From NCBI GenBank assembly GCA_003660235.1, contig QGON01000056.1, positions 37,066-101,065 on the forward strand: a stretch of 64,000 nt of DNA. The letters are read 5' to 3'. The DNA is from a bacterium endosymbiont of Escarpia laminata (GTDB taxonomy: Bacteria > Pseudomonadota > Gammaproteobacteria > Chromatiales > Chromatiaceae). Below the pieces are notes generated by a model. That model searched no databases and was not told the DNA's origin. It saw only the letters and a list, made by a program, of their open reading frames with translations. A program made the position numbers and the translations under genes. Positions 8,833 to 17,627 of this stretch are shown piece after piece. Numbering within the stretch: the stretch's first letter is position 1; every line of letters starts with the position of its first letter.

Positions 8833-9876
8833 ATGGTAATTCAGAACATTACATTCGTTGCCTGCAACCGTAATGCCGCCTTCTTCCGAAATGATCCCTC
8901 GTTTGTCTATCGCTGCGAAAACCTTGGACTAGCCCTCTCGAAACAAGGCCACGATGTCCATTTTACCCATTTGACGAAACTCAAATGGAAGGAAGGATAT
9001 CAAACGGTTATTTTCCATCGACCTATTGCCTCCGTTCGGTTGTGGTACCTGCTTCGGCAGTTACGACACCGTGGCATTGTGGTGATTGCCGATTTCGATG
9101 ATATGGTCTTTGATGAAGCTTATGTCGACTATTCACCAGGTGTTCTGAATGGGCTGGTTTCACACAGGGTGACGCGGCGACGTTTTCGAGCCCATCGGCG
9201 GGCGCTGTCGTGGTTTGATGGCGTTACCGTCTCCACTGATCCTCTGGCGAATCATGTGCGCCGCTTGTTTCCCTCTATCCGTGTTGAAGTCATTCACAAC
9301 AGTGTGCATCTGGCCTGGCGGCATGAGTCGCATGATGTGCAATCCAATGAAGGTAAGAGGATCATTACCTATTTCCCCGGTACGCGGAGCCATCACCGTG
9401 ACTTTGCGCAGATAAGAGAGCCGTTGTCGCGCTTTTTGCGTGCACATCCCGAGGTCAAATTACAGATAACCGGTCCGCTGGAGTTTTCTGTCGATGCAGA
9501 TTCACGACAGATATCACATGAAGAACGGGTGCCATTTTCTGAGTATCAGGCCCGTGTTCGAAACAGTTGGGTGAATCTGGCGCCGTTGGAGGAGACCCCC
9601 TTCAACCAGTGTAAATCGGCCCTGAAAGTCCTGGAGGCGGGCTATTGGGGCGTCCCCACACTCTGTTCCTCAAATAGAGATAATGTTCGCTTTTCCAGTG
9701 CAGGAGCCTGGGTCTCAAAAAAACCCGAAGAGTGGGTCGACAATCTGGAGCGTCTGCTCAATGAAGCAGAGTACCAGCAGGCGTCGCGTGATCTTAGGCA
9801 GCGTACGGTTGCCCTTGCCGATGTTGATAAGCAGGCAAAGCTGTTTTTGCAGTTTACAGAAACGTTGATGGGTTGA
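8833..9876 (+). CDS. Glycosyltransferase, GT-B fold type
   Basis: The 347-residue protein looks like a single-polypeptide GT-B transferase. An N-terminal domain (ADFDDMVFDEAY near residue 82) is joined to a C-terminal nucleotide-sugar domain. The latter starts at ITYFPGTRSHHRDF and includes LQITGPLEF, VNLAPLEETPFNQCKSALKVLEAGYWGVPT, the usual ExxxxGxP donor-binding block near 275-290. No membrane segment is evident. It is followed directly by the GT29-like gene, so the two probably decorate the same polysaccharide. Donor and linkage are unknown. Confidence 0.78.
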   Translation: MVIQNITFVACNRNAAFFRNDPSFVYRCENLGLALSKQGHDVHFTHLTKLKWKEGYQTVIFHRPIASVRLWYLLRQLRHRGIVVIADFDDMVFDEAYVDYSPGVLNGLVSHRVTRRRFRAHRRALSWFDGVTVSTDPLANHVRRLFPSIRVEVIHNSVHLAWRHESHDVQSNEGKRIITYFPGTRSHHRDFAQIREPLSRFLRAHPEVKLQITGPLEFSVDADSRQISHEERVPFSEYQARVRNSWVNLAPLEETPFNQCKSALKVLEAGYWGVPTLCSSNRDNVRFSSAGAWVSKKPEEWVDNLERLLNEAEYQQASRDLRQRTVALADVDKQAKLFLQFTETLMG

Positions 9877-9881
9877 TTTTG

Positions 9882-10949
9882 ATGCTGCGGTTCCCTACAA
9901 GTCGAACTGCATTTTCCTGGATACCATGGTGGCTGAGTGCAGCGGTGGGGCGTTGGCGTCGAAAAAAGGGTGAATATGACAAGACAACCCTTGCCTGCTT
10001 CTATTCAGCATGGCGCAGGCGACCAAATTTGGCCAATTTAACTGCCTACCTGAGGTTTCGGCGCGATCTCGGCTTGGCAGCACCATCCCGCTTACTCAAA
10101 CCGTTACTGGCCTCTTTTGTGAGTTTTAATACTGTAACGCAGCGGTGGGTTTTTAACTGGCTTTTGGAGGGTCGTGGTGAGGCGCTGGATGATTTCCCCT
10201 CTGACATCCTGAGAAACTTGGCTGAAAGCTCCCCAGCAGCTGCAGCAGCGATGACACAGCGGGGTGAGCAGATCACCAGTGAGGCCAAGACTCTGGCGAC
10301 CTTGCAAAAGATGCAGGAGGTTTGGCGTGACGAATTCACAACCTATCTGAGCGCAAACCGTGACAGCATTTGTGTGGTGGGTAATGCCGCCACTGCAGCG
10401 AATAGTACTATCGGTCGCAGTGTTGATACCTTTAATGTGGTGTTTCGCTTTAACCGGTTTTCTACTGAAACTTCATGCGCGGTGTCGGATGGCAAACCAA
10501 CGACACAGCTACAGGAAGTGGGTCGTCGTCTTGACGTTTGGGTTTGTGCCCCCAACTTGCAGACTCCGTACCCGCCTGCAGTCGAGGCAGTCGAATGGGT
10601 GGTTATAGCTGGACCAGATGTTCGTTACCATCTTGCCGATTGGGGCAATATTATTTCATTGCTCGATGTTCATAAGAAGGTGCTCACCGTACCCCTGAGT
10701 GTTTGGCGGATGTTGGTACGAGATCTCAAGGCACCGCCCAGCGCGGGTATCTTATGTCTGGCATGGGTAATTGAGATGCGCGGGGCGCCTGAAGGGCTTA
10801 AGGCTGCGGGATTTCAGCGACAATCTGTGACGGGTATGCGCTATCACTATGCACTGCATCGACACAAACCAAGCCGGCGGCACAATTGGGAGGGTGAAAG
10901 GGCTTTGCTGCACCATTGGGAAATGCAAGGGTTGCAGTTTCTGGATTGA
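9882..10949 (+). CDS. GT29-type (sialyltransferase-like) glycosyltransferase
   Basis: The C-terminal half has SICVVGNAATAANSTIG near residue 163, followed by VDTFNVVFRFNRF. This is the pattern of sialylmotif L (VVGNG-x-L...ID..D.V.R.N). A later PPSAGILCLAWVIEM near 287 matches sialylmotif S (PSTG...A...). The N-terminal 130 residues are not recognised and include a hydrophobic WIPWWLSAAVG stretch. ATG at 9882 is taken as start; TTG 9873 would overlap the preceding stop. GT29 enzymes use CMP-sialic acid or related donors, but no sialic-acid synthesis gene is visible, so the donor could be CMP-Kdo or another nonulosonate. Confidence 0.65.
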   Translation: MLRFPTSRTAFSWIPWWLSAAVGRWRRKKGEYDKTTLACFYSAWRRRPNLANLTAYLRFRRDLGLAAPSRLLKPLLASFVSFNTVTQRWVFNWLLEGRGEALDDFPSDILRNLAESSPAAAAAMTQRGEQITSEAKTLATLQKMQEVWRDEFTTYLSANRDSICVVGNAATAANSTIGRSVDTFNVVFRFNRFSTETSCAVSDGKPTTQLQEVGRRLDVWVCAPNLQTPYPPAVEAVEWVVIAGPDVRYHLADWGNIISLLDVHKKVLTVPLSVWRMLVRDLKAPPSAGILCLAWVIEMRGAPEGLKAAGFQRQSVTGMRYHYALHRHKPSRRHNWEGERALLHHWEMQGLQFLD

Positions 10950-10961
10950 GATGCTGTGCTG

Positions 10962-11108
10962 ACTAAATAGTGCCTGTCCGGAAAGGCTGTTTTTTACCAC
11001 GAAGCGCACGAAGTACACGAAGGTAATTTATTGTTAATCAATCTTTTACCTTGGCGCTCTTCGCGTTCTTTGCGGTTAGATATGGGGTTTCCGGACGAAC
11101 ACTAAATA
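10962..11108 (+). repeat. Long imperfect palindrome, copy 1 of 2
   Basis: About 147 bases fold on themselves. The ends are ACTAAATAGTGCCTGTCCGG and CCGGACGAACACTAAATA; inside are TACCACGAAGCGCACGAAG and its imperfect complement CTTCGCGTTCTTTGCGGTTA. A near-identical copy lies at 35061-35205. It has no coding capacity and lies just past the GT29 gene and the convergent end of the radical SAM gene. It behaves like a dispersed MITE or large REP element. Confidence 0.75.
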
Positions 11109-11122
11109 AGCATTGTGTTGAG

Positions 11123-12340
11123 TCAAATCGTTTTTGTCATCGCCACCAGCTTGTCCTGCACCGCTGTGGTTACTGGCGTTTTGGTAAAGGGGACAAAGCT
11201 GCAGTGTTTGCAAAGGCCATCCTTTTTTTCAAAGCCAACAAGTGAACGCCGCCATGCTACTGCATTGGCACCTGCGTATGTCAGAAAAATACTGCTTTGC
11301 GTATTCAAGTCGCCAATAATGCAATCTTGATGTTCAGGAATGTCAGAACGCAGATTGCAGCATGGCATGACAGAACCGTTATAGTCGATATAGACATGAT
11401 AAAACGGCGACAAACATGGAGATGTGCGAACAGGATGATTGGTGACCTCTACTGTTTCACCCCGGTTGCAGCCGGTGTTATCAAAATTGCGTCCATAGAT
11501 ACGCAATGACATATCTTTGTAGTCAATATCTGCTTCTAAACGGCGGTCAAAAAGATCAACTGTAATTTTTGCATTAAGACCAAGTTCGGCGAGCTTTTTT
11601 TGCATCCGTTGCCTAGTCTCTTCATGATCATATTTTTGGTTGCTGCGCAGATAAATCTGGATATTCAAGCTGTTCAGCCCGGCGTCGTAAAGTTCATCAA
11701 GATACTCTTTGGTCAGGTAATCACCATTGGTATTCATGTGCAAAACTGCTTTTGGCACTAGCCTGCGTGCCTGGGCGATTTTGTCGATAATGATCCTGTC
11801 TGCCAGCGGTTCATTATAGCGGCTATAACTGATTTTCCTGTTATAGTCGCACTGACCCAGTTGCCTGAGGATGGATAAATATACATTTTCATCCATATGA
11901 TGCTGTGCTGACCGCCGGTCATATTTTGCATTTGGACAAAACCAACAAATGCGGTTGCAGTAGGAAAATACTTCTATTTCAACCATATCAACGGATCGTT
12001 TGAATAGACTCATCGCATTGTCATGATCGCCAAGAGGCGTAAAGTGATCCTGTCCAACAAAATCGAACGGAGTGCGTCCATGCTTGAAAATAGCGGCAAG
12101 GGCATCGTGGACCTGTACTCCGCCGACGCGCCTGACTAAGTGCGCCAGTTGGCTTTTGACTCTGATGTGCCAAGGCCGTTTATTCATGGCCGATATGATC
12201 CATTTTTCGCATAATGAGTCTGTAGAAAAAGCATTTTTACCAACAAGTTCTGGTTTCCTGATATGCGGTTGAACGATGCTTTTGTCTGTCCGAGTGAATT
12301 TCCCTTTAACCAATTCTTGAATACATCTATAAGCAGCCAA
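11123..12340 (-). CDS. Radical SAM protein with SPASM-like C-terminus
   Basis: A 405-residue protein whose radical SAM cluster motif is CNRICWFCPN near residue 130 (CxxxCxxC), preceded by VEIEVFSY. It is followed by KISYSRYNEPL and AVLHMNTNGDYL, the strands that bind SAM. The C-terminal part has cysteines in GCNRGE, SPCLSPF, VMPCCNLRSD and GLCKHCSF, enough for an auxiliary Fe-S cluster of the SPASM/twitch kind. The substrate is unknown. It reads opposite to its neighbours in the polysaccharide locus; relatives in such loci may act on sugars, but peptide maturation is equally possible. Confidence 0.82.
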   Translation of the reverse strand: MAAYRCIQELVKGKFTRTDKSIVQPHIRKPELVGKNAFSTDSLCEKWIISAMNKRPWHIRVKSQLAHLVRRVGGVQVHDALAAIFKHGRTPFDFVGQDHFTPLGDHDNAMSLFKRSVDMVEIEVFSYCNRICWFCPNAKYDRRSAQHHMDENVYLSILRQLGQCDYNRKISYSRYNEPLADRIIIDKIAQARRLVPKAVLHMNTNGDYLTKEYLDELYDAGLNSLNIQIYLRSNQKYDHEETRQRMQKKLAELGLNAKITVDLFDRRLEADIDYKDMSLRIYGRNFDNTGCNRGETVEVTNHPVRTSPCLSPFYHVYIDYNGSVMPCCNLRSDIPEHQDCIIGDLNTQSSIFLTYAGANAVAWRRSLVGFEKKDGLCKHCSFVPFTKTPVTTAVQDKLVAMTKTI

Positions 12341-12355
12341 TTATTATTGTTTTCC

Positions 12356-12766
12356 TCAGGTGAATGGATTTTTCATGGCTATTCCAGAATAAAATTGACT
12401 GTTATTCAAATCTTCTGAAAGGATGACATCACATTTTGCTTGCTCAGCCGCACTGATGATACATGCATCCCAAAAACTGATTTGGTAGGAAGTCTTGATC
12501 TCTACGCTCCGTCTTATCAGAGCTGGACTTTGCTGAATGACTTCCAGCCCCTCCAGAAGAACCAGCTGCCTGAGAATTACATCCTGACGTTGATGTAATT
12601 TATTCAGAGCCACATGAGCGTATTCCTGTAAAACCTGAGTAGAAATAACACCAGTTCCAGATCTCATATGCTCAGCTACAATTTCCAGAGATCTTTTCTG
12701 TTTTTCCACATCACGAGCATCATTGGCATAAACTATGATATTGGTGTCAAGGAATTGTTTGCTCAT
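12356..12766 (-). CDS. PIN-domain ribonuclease toxin
   Basis: A 136-residue PIN protein with the acidic residues in KQFLDTNIIVYA (near 7), VLQEYAHVAL (near 48), ISFWDACIISAA (near 98) and LSEDLNNSQ (near 117). Its ATG overlaps the antitoxin stop by one base; a TTG three bases earlier is an alternative. The module is transcribed leftward, next to the rightward Phd/PIN pair at 13244, so two different modules stand back to back. Confidence 0.87.
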   Translation of the reverse strand: MSKQFLDTNIIVYANDARDVEKQKRSLEIVAEHMRSGTGVISTQVLQEYAHVALNKLHQRQDVILRQLVLLEGLEVIQQSPALIRRSVEIKTSYQISFWDACIISAAEQAKCDVILSEDLNNSQFYSGIAMKNPFT

Positions 12767-13002
12767 CAATCGGCATGACGATCATAGATCGCATCTCTTG
12801 AAAACTTGAAACTGCTGTCAGATTGGCCTGGCATAGTGCTTGCGAGATGCACGAACTCATCAGCCGCTTTTTCCGCCTCACATCCCCCCGTAAGCCGGAG
12901 TAGATAATCTCTAACCAACTGATTCAGCGATGTGTTGTGTGCCCTGGCATATTCACGTCCCTTTTTGATCAATTCTTCATTTGCTGAAAGTGTAATGTTC
13001 AT
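12766..13002 (-). CDS. Ribbon-helix-helix-type antitoxin
   Basis: Seventy-eight residues beginning MNITLSANEELIKKGREYARAHNTSLNQLVRDYL: a short strand followed by two helices, the ribbon-helix-helix pattern of small DNA-binding antitoxins. The rest is an acidic and aromatic tail suited to binding the PIN toxin. The start is fixed by a perfect GGAGGT just upstream on the minus strand; a longer frame to 13044 is open but lacks a ribosome site. Confidence 0.75.
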   Translation of the reverse strand: MNITLSANEELIKKGREYARAHNTSLNQLVRDYLLRLTGGCEAEKAADEFVHLASTMPGQSDSSFKFSRDAIYDRHAD

Positions 13003-13200
13003 GTCTACCTCCAGATTAGCCCTGTACGTGCGATATGTGCGCAAGTATAACGCAGTGTTTTGTGGGGAGCAAATATTGGCATTTATTGGCTCTTCATGAG
13101 TTTACGAGAAAAGTGGCCCGACTCTATCGGCGCTTAGTGCGACCGGACAAGGTTGTGTATTCGACCCCTTCATCTGAAACCGTTGCATGACTCTGCAAGA

Positions 13201-13222
13201 TTAGCTAAGCTATTAGCTAATA
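13201..13222 (+). promoter_or_regulatory. Tandem TTAGCTAA sites, likely Phd operator
   Basis: TTAGCTAA occurs at 13201 and again at 13213, the second inside the longer palindrome TATTAGCTAATA (13211-13222). Centres are 12 bases apart, and the pair lies 22 bases before the antitoxin ATG. Phd-type antitoxins repress their promoters through such paired palindromes. Confidence 0.5.
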
Positions 13223-13243
13223 AGTGACTTTGGAGGCGCTCAC

Positions 13244-13468
13244 ATGCAAGTCAATGTACACCAGGCTAAGTCCCAACTTTCGAAACTGATTGAGAGGGCA
13301 TTGGCTGGAGAGGAAGTGATTATTGCCCGCAACAATAAACCTACGGTGCGGCTCGAGGTACTCCCCGAAGCTCGGGACAAACGCAGGTTGGGTGCTTTGA
13401 AGGGGCTGGTAAAGTACATGGCGAATGATTTTGACGATACGCCGGATGACTTCAAGGGTTACCTGTAA
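13244..13468 (+). CDS. Phd/YefM-type antitoxin
   Basis: Seventy-four residues with the Phd fold signature MQVNVHQAKSQLSKLIERALAGEEVIIARNNKPTVRL and a C-terminal DDTPDDFKGYL tail. GGAGG lies about ten bases upstream of the ATG. The last base of the stop codon is also the first base of the toxin ATG. The paired TTAGCTAA sites upstream are the probable operator. Confidence 0.9.
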   Translation: MQVNVHQAKSQLSKLIERALAGEEVIIARNNKPTVRLEVLPEARDKRRLGALKGLVKYMANDFDDTPDDFKGYL

Positions 13469-13854
13469 TGGACCTATTGTTGGACACTCATGCCTTCATA
13501 TGGATGAGCAGTCAACCCCAGCATCTTTCGCAAACTGCCAGGGCGCTTCTGGAAGATGAAAAAAACGCCGTCTCCGTTAGTATTATGTCTTTCTGGGAGA
13601 TGACAATAAAAATCAGTCTTGGCAAACTGGATCTGGGTGCGGACTGGATGAGCCAGCTGCAGGGTTTTATGAGAGACAATGCAGTATCCAGCCTGCCGCT
13701 GCGTCCTGAGCATTGCACAACGCTTAGCTCATTGCCCTTTATCCACCGCGATCCGTTCGATCGCATGCTCGTAGCCCAGGCGCTGTCGGAGAAGTTGATT
13801 CTGATAAGTAAGGATGGAGGCTTGAGGGGGTACGAGGTCGAGGTTGTTTGGTGA
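13468..13854 (+). CDS. PIN-domain ribonuclease toxin
   Basis: A 128-residue PIN protein of the group that opens with LLLDTHAFIWM and has SIMSFWEMTIKISLGKL and HRDPFDRMLVAQALSEKLILISKD. These supply the catalytic Asp/Glu/Asp/Asp at about residues 5, 44, 94 and 112. It is coupled to the Phd antitoxin by a one-base overlap. This is the fourth PIN module in 14 kb, but its sequence differs clearly from the others, so the modules arrived independently. Confidence 0.9.
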   Translation: MDLLLDTHAFIWMSSQPQHLSQTARALLEDEKNAVSVSIMSFWEMTIKISLGKLDLGADWMSQLQGFMRDNAVSSLPLRPEHCTTLSSLPFIHRDPFDRMLVAQALSEKLILISKDGGLRGYEVEVVW

Positions 13855-13860
13855 TCGAAA

Positions 13861-13977
13861 AGATGGCTTGTCAGCGAAATTTGTGGGTATTTTAAGATAA
13901 GTATTGCTCTCGCCAAGCTCCCCGTGAACACGTACGGCAACATCAACAATCTTTTTCCCAATCTCATTTTCTGTCAT
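13861..13977 (-). pseudogene. Remnant of a GxxExxY-family gene
   Basis: Reading left from ATG 13977, the peptide MTENEIGKKIVDVAVRVHGELG matches the conserved start of the GxxExxY family. The name-giving motif should follow at once but is missing; instead a short unrelated stretch runs into the end of the PIN toxin gene on the other strand. Upstream is the CGCAAAGACGCAAAG-like flank that often accompanies this family. Only the N-terminal quarter survives. Confidence 0.6.
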
Positions 13978-14170
13978 TCGCCGCTTTTCCCTTTGCGTCT
14001 TTGCGAGAGTTTGTGGCACTCTGAAATTTCCCTGCGAAACGGCCTTCTAGATATTCCTTGCAGTTATTAGCCCGCTTATGCCATCTAAGTTGCTTGATAT
14101 CATGCGGTTGGCGAACTAATCGAGACGAACTTCATCCTTGGATTTTACTGGCGAGCATTCAATATCCTGG

Positions 14171-15493
14171 TCACGCTACATCCGAATGTTTAATGCCATC
14201 CTGTACTGAATTGATATAGGCATCGAGGAGAACATGAGGAGGCACGACCGGCACATCTGCTGCTGTTGAATGAGAAGCCTTTTCTGATGCCTGTGTGAGA
14301 TCTAATAGATGTTGGTAATCAATACCCGAATGACTTTTTAGCCCTGGAGTTTTCCGATAGAAATTTCCGTTTATCTGGTTTTTTTCTATGAGGTGGTTTC
14401 TGAATCGCTGAAATAACTTTCTGTCCACTTTTTCCTGGGTTTTCCAGAACTCTTTCATATTCCCCTGAAACGTAAGTCCTGCCATATTGTAGATGGCATG
14501 GCCCGATGTTTTAACGGGTGTGCCATGTAATATCGAGGATAGGCCTACCGTGCTATTTAACAGGACCGTGCCTTTGGCATGATTCAGCAGGGTGGGTAGA
14601 TGCATGTCGTGAACATAGACAACCCGCGCTTTGCAGCCGTACCTGTCGGCAAGTTTATTGATAATTCGGGTGTAGTCTGAGTAACCCCTGTCCAGTGGAT
14701 GATGTTTGATCACCAGAAGGGTGTCTGTGGGTGCATGTTTCGCAAAGGAGGAGATCACTCTTCTGATAAAAGCAGCTGCAGAGGGAACCGACGACCAGAT
14801 TTTTATCTGTGCATCGTTATGGACCTGCAGCGGTACGAGGAAAAATCTCTTTGAATAGTGTGTTGTCAGTTGTTGTTGAACGCCACGTTCACAAAAACGG
14901 TAGTAGTATTTTCTGAATGCCGCGCGTATCCAGACTACCGCCTCGTTGTACCATTTGAATGGGCGATGGTGGATGTAGTGTGGAAAGTGACTTTGCCCAA
15001 GCCATCCCATAAAAAAATAGACGGCCGCATACCAACCTGCATGGGCAAATGAGTAGGGGACTGATGCGGGTTGTCTTAAGGCCTCTTCCTGGATATTTTT
15101 ATATGCCTCTGGAGAACGCGGAATGGATGAACGTCCATTTACGCCATCTTTTTCAAGAGTGATGTAGTGAGGCCGGAGATAGCCCTCCTCAAAGACAAAT
15201 ACGTTAATGGATAGCAAACGTGCAACTTCATAGGATCTCCTGTGGTAGGAGCGTTCATCCCCGAACAGGTAGATGGCGGTGATTTTAAAATCTTCCAGAA
15301 ACTGCTTTAGAAACTCGGGCCAATGCTCAATAGTGCCGGTGTAGTCCACACTATTCTCACCATTGAAGAAAAAGCGGTCTCCCGCATTGAGGTTTATCTT
15401 GAAAACAGTATGCCCGGATTCTTCCAGGTCCATGGCGAGGCGCTTGAAAAAAGGCCCCACTGGCCCTTGAAGCAGGAGAGTATTACTTGCCAT
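14171..15493 (-). CDS. kpsS: KpsS-like capsule lipid-linker Kdo transferase
   Basis: A 440-residue protein with the KpsS/LipB family features: LLLQGPVGPFFKRLA at the N-terminus, YLFGDERSYHR near 96, VFEEGYLRPHYITLEKDGVN near 120, and in the C-terminal half VIKHHPLDRGYSDY and LLNSTVGLSSILHGTPV. KpsS adds the first Kdo to lyso-phosphatidylglycerol, starting the linker on which group 2 capsules are exported. It overlaps kpsC by 11 bases. The transporter genes kpsMTED are not in the window. Confidence 0.9.
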   Translation of the reverse strand: MASNTLLLQGPVGPFFKRLAMDLEESGHTVFKINLNAGDRFFFNGENSVDYTGTIEHWPEFLKQFLEDFKITAIYLFGDERSYHRRSYEVARLLSINVFVFEEGYLRPHYITLEKDGVNGRSSIPRSPEAYKNIQEEALRQPASVPYSFAHAGWYAAVYFFMGWLGQSHFPHYIHHRPFKWYNEAVVWIRAAFRKYYYRFCERGVQQQLTTHYSKRFFLVPLQVHNDAQIKIWSSVPSAAAFIRRVISSFAKHAPTDTLLVIKHHPLDRGYSDYTRIINKLADRYGCKARVVYVHDMHLPTLLNHAKGTVLLNSTVGLSSILHGTPVKTSGHAIYNMAGLTFQGNMKEFWKTQEKVDRKLFQRFRNHLIEKNQINGNFYRKTPGLKSHSGIDYQHLLDLTQASEKASHSTAADVPVVPPHVLLDAYINSVQDGIKHSDVA

Positions 15494-17627
15494 ACATCAA
15501 TCCCTGAATAAGGTTATTTAGCTTCCTGGCCATACGACTGGTTCCATGTGAGCTAATTCGAGTCTCGTTGGTTGCCGATGATCGTTGATGCTCAAGCCCT
15601 CTGATGGCCATTTCCGGGCTGGAAAAAGCCCTAGAAAAACCATTGATATAACGCGGGTATAATACCATACAACCGGCTATCAGTTCATCTATTGTCAAAG
15701 TCCTGTTTCTGCAATTTCTGCGATCCAGTTTGTGTTTATCAGTGGTAAGCCCCCATCCCGCATAGAAAGGAAGACCGTAGGTGGTAACCCGTTTACCCCT
15801 TAACAGCCCTTCAAAACCGACCAGGGAGGTCATGGTGTGTACCTCATCAACGGTATCGAGACATTGTGAGATGCTGATATCGGTAACCAGCTGATCAAAA
15901 TAGGGGGGGTGCCGGGTTTTTCTCTGTCCCTTTCGGTTTCCACTCAGCACATCCGGGTGTGGTTTGTAGATGATGTAGGCATCAGGGGCATTTTCCCTCA
16001 CAGCTTGAAGCAGTGCTTCATTTGTGTGGACATCTCTGCACCCCAGGCGGATCGAGGCATCATCTTCGACCTGACCGGGAACCAGGATAATACGCTGTGC
16101 GGATTTCGCTGAGTGGGTAAGCGGTTTTCTTTCGCCGACGTTATATTTACTGATTCCGGAGTCGATAAGTGCTTTTCGTATCGACTGGGCGCGGTGAATC
16201 TTTTCCTCAGAAAAAACAGTGTTTTCCAGGATTGTTTCCAGGTCACTGGTTTGACTTGGGTCGAAATAGATCCCCTGGTTGTCCAGAACCAGGGATGCCG
16301 GGGCTGTCAGATCAGAACCCAGGCCCACGGAACGCAGGAAGCCGTCCTCCATACGCCAGATGGGAATATTATGTTCTCTGGCAAGATCGCGTATTTTTTC
16401 ATTCTCACGAACCCCCCAGACTACAATGCGGGCATCTTTCTGTGGCAGGCGGCGCTCTATCTGCCAGGCACTGCTGGCGAAGCGAACTTTATTCCAGGGA
16501 CTGTAGAGGTAGTCGCGAACATAACCACGCTTCCATGGAGTGAAGCCATAACAGAAAAGGCTGCCACTGTTTTCAATAAAGTAGTGCCGTTGAAGGGTGA
16601 AGTGGTTGATGACCCGTTCGATTTCGCATGATTTGCCGGTATCCGGGTCGCGGTACCGACTGTAAAGGATATAGGCCGCGATAAAGAGCTGTTCTATGGT
16701 GCGATTCCTGGCACGTCTGGGAATCTGAATCCGGTCATCGGTAAGCCCCCAACCGGCATAGAAAGGGGCGCCGAAGCAGGTAACCGATTTGCCTGACATC
16801 AGCGCTTCGAAACCCATTTGTGAAGTAACGACGTAGACATGGTCAACCTGATGTAGCAGGTTGATCGGATTGCAATTTTCGGAAAGAAGATGAACGCGCG
16901 GGTGTTCCCCGGCCCGCAGGAGGTGGCTCTGCTTCCTGCCGGCAATCACATCGGGGTGAATCTTGACCAGGATCTCTGCTGCGGGGTGCTCCTCCAGTGC
17001 GGCATCAAGCATGCGGGTAAAGCTTTCAGGTCCCGCCAGGCCCTGCTCGATGGAGAGATCGCCGGCTGTCTGGTCCACAACAAGAATGCGTTTTATTGCT
17101 GTTGGCTTGAGAGTGATATCCGGACTGGAATTGTACTTGGAGAGCCGATTGTCGATGATCAGCTTGATGCACTGTTGTGCCCTTGAAATCAGCGCCCTGT
17201 TTTCCAGGGGATTCTGAGCGCCATCGATAGTCTGCCGTAGACTGCTGAATGGAGGCGAGTCCGGTATATCGTCGAACTCGCCGGTAAGAATTTTCTCCAG
17301 GCGAGAGGGGCGGGTTGCGTCATAGTAGATCCCCAGATCGTCTACCACCATGGAAAGGGGAGGTGAGTGATCTACACCCAGGCCAACTGAGCGCAGAAAG
17401 CCGTCTTCCAGGGTGAGGTAGCGGAGATTATTGGATTCAGCGTATCGCCGGGCTGCGATCGTGTTGTTTTTTAACCCCCATCCAATGACCGTCTCATTGT
17501 GATGTTTTGACGCGAGACGGGGGAAGAACTTCCATCTCCTTGAAACGGCGTCGACACCAAGGAAACTTCGAAGATGGGGAATCCTGAAGATCCCCCTGGA
17601 AAACGTCACCGCTGATGTTGATGGCAT
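15483..17627 (-). CDS. kpsC: KpsC-like beta-Kdo transferase, tandem-domain
   Basis: The 714-residue protein has two homologous halves. Each carries GWGLKNN or VWGVREN, the block LEDGFLRSVGLG (near 66) or MEDGFLRSVGLG (near 415), then VDDLGIYYD or LDNQGIYFDPS, and ends with the VKIHPDV or YKPHPDVLSG and LPFYAGWGLT signatures. In the known family the two modules add beta-linked Kdo residues alternately, extending the capsule linker begun by KpsS. Overlaps with both neighbours (11 bases with kpsS, one base with cysC) show a tightly coupled operon. Confidence 0.93.
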   Translation of the reverse strand: MPSTSAVTFSRGIFRIPHLRSFLGVDAVSRRWKFFPRLASKHHNETVIGWGLKNNTIAARRYAESNNLRYLTLEDGFLRSVGLGVDHSPPLSMVVDDLGIYYDATRPSRLEKILTGEFDDIPDSPPFSSLRQTIDGAQNPLENRALISRAQQCIKLIIDNRLSKYNSSPDITLKPTAIKRILVVDQTAGDLSIEQGLAGPESFTRMLDAALEEHPAAEILVKIHPDVIAGRKQSHLLRAGEHPRVHLLSENCNPINLLHQVDHVYVVTSQMGFEALMSGKSVTCFGAPFYAGWGLTDDRIQIPRRARNRTIEQLFIAAYILYSRYRDPDTGKSCEIERVINHFTLQRHYFIENSGSLFCYGFTPWKRGYVRDYLYSPWNKVRFASSAWQIERRLPQKDARIVVWGVRENEKIRDLAREHNIPIWRMEDGFLRSVGLGSDLTAPASLVLDNQGIYFDPSQTSDLETILENTVFSEEKIHRAQSIRKALIDSGISKYNVGERKPLTHSAKSAQRIILVPGQVEDDASIRLGCRDVHTNEALLQAVRENAPDAYIIYKPHPDVLSGNRKGQRKTRHPPYFDQLVTDISISQCLDTVDEVHTMTSLVGFEGLLRGKRVTTYGLPFYAGWGLTTDKHKLDRRNCRNRTLTIDELIAGCMVLYPRYINGFSRAFSSPEMAIRGLEHQRSSATNETRISSHGTSRMARKLNNLIQGLMYGK

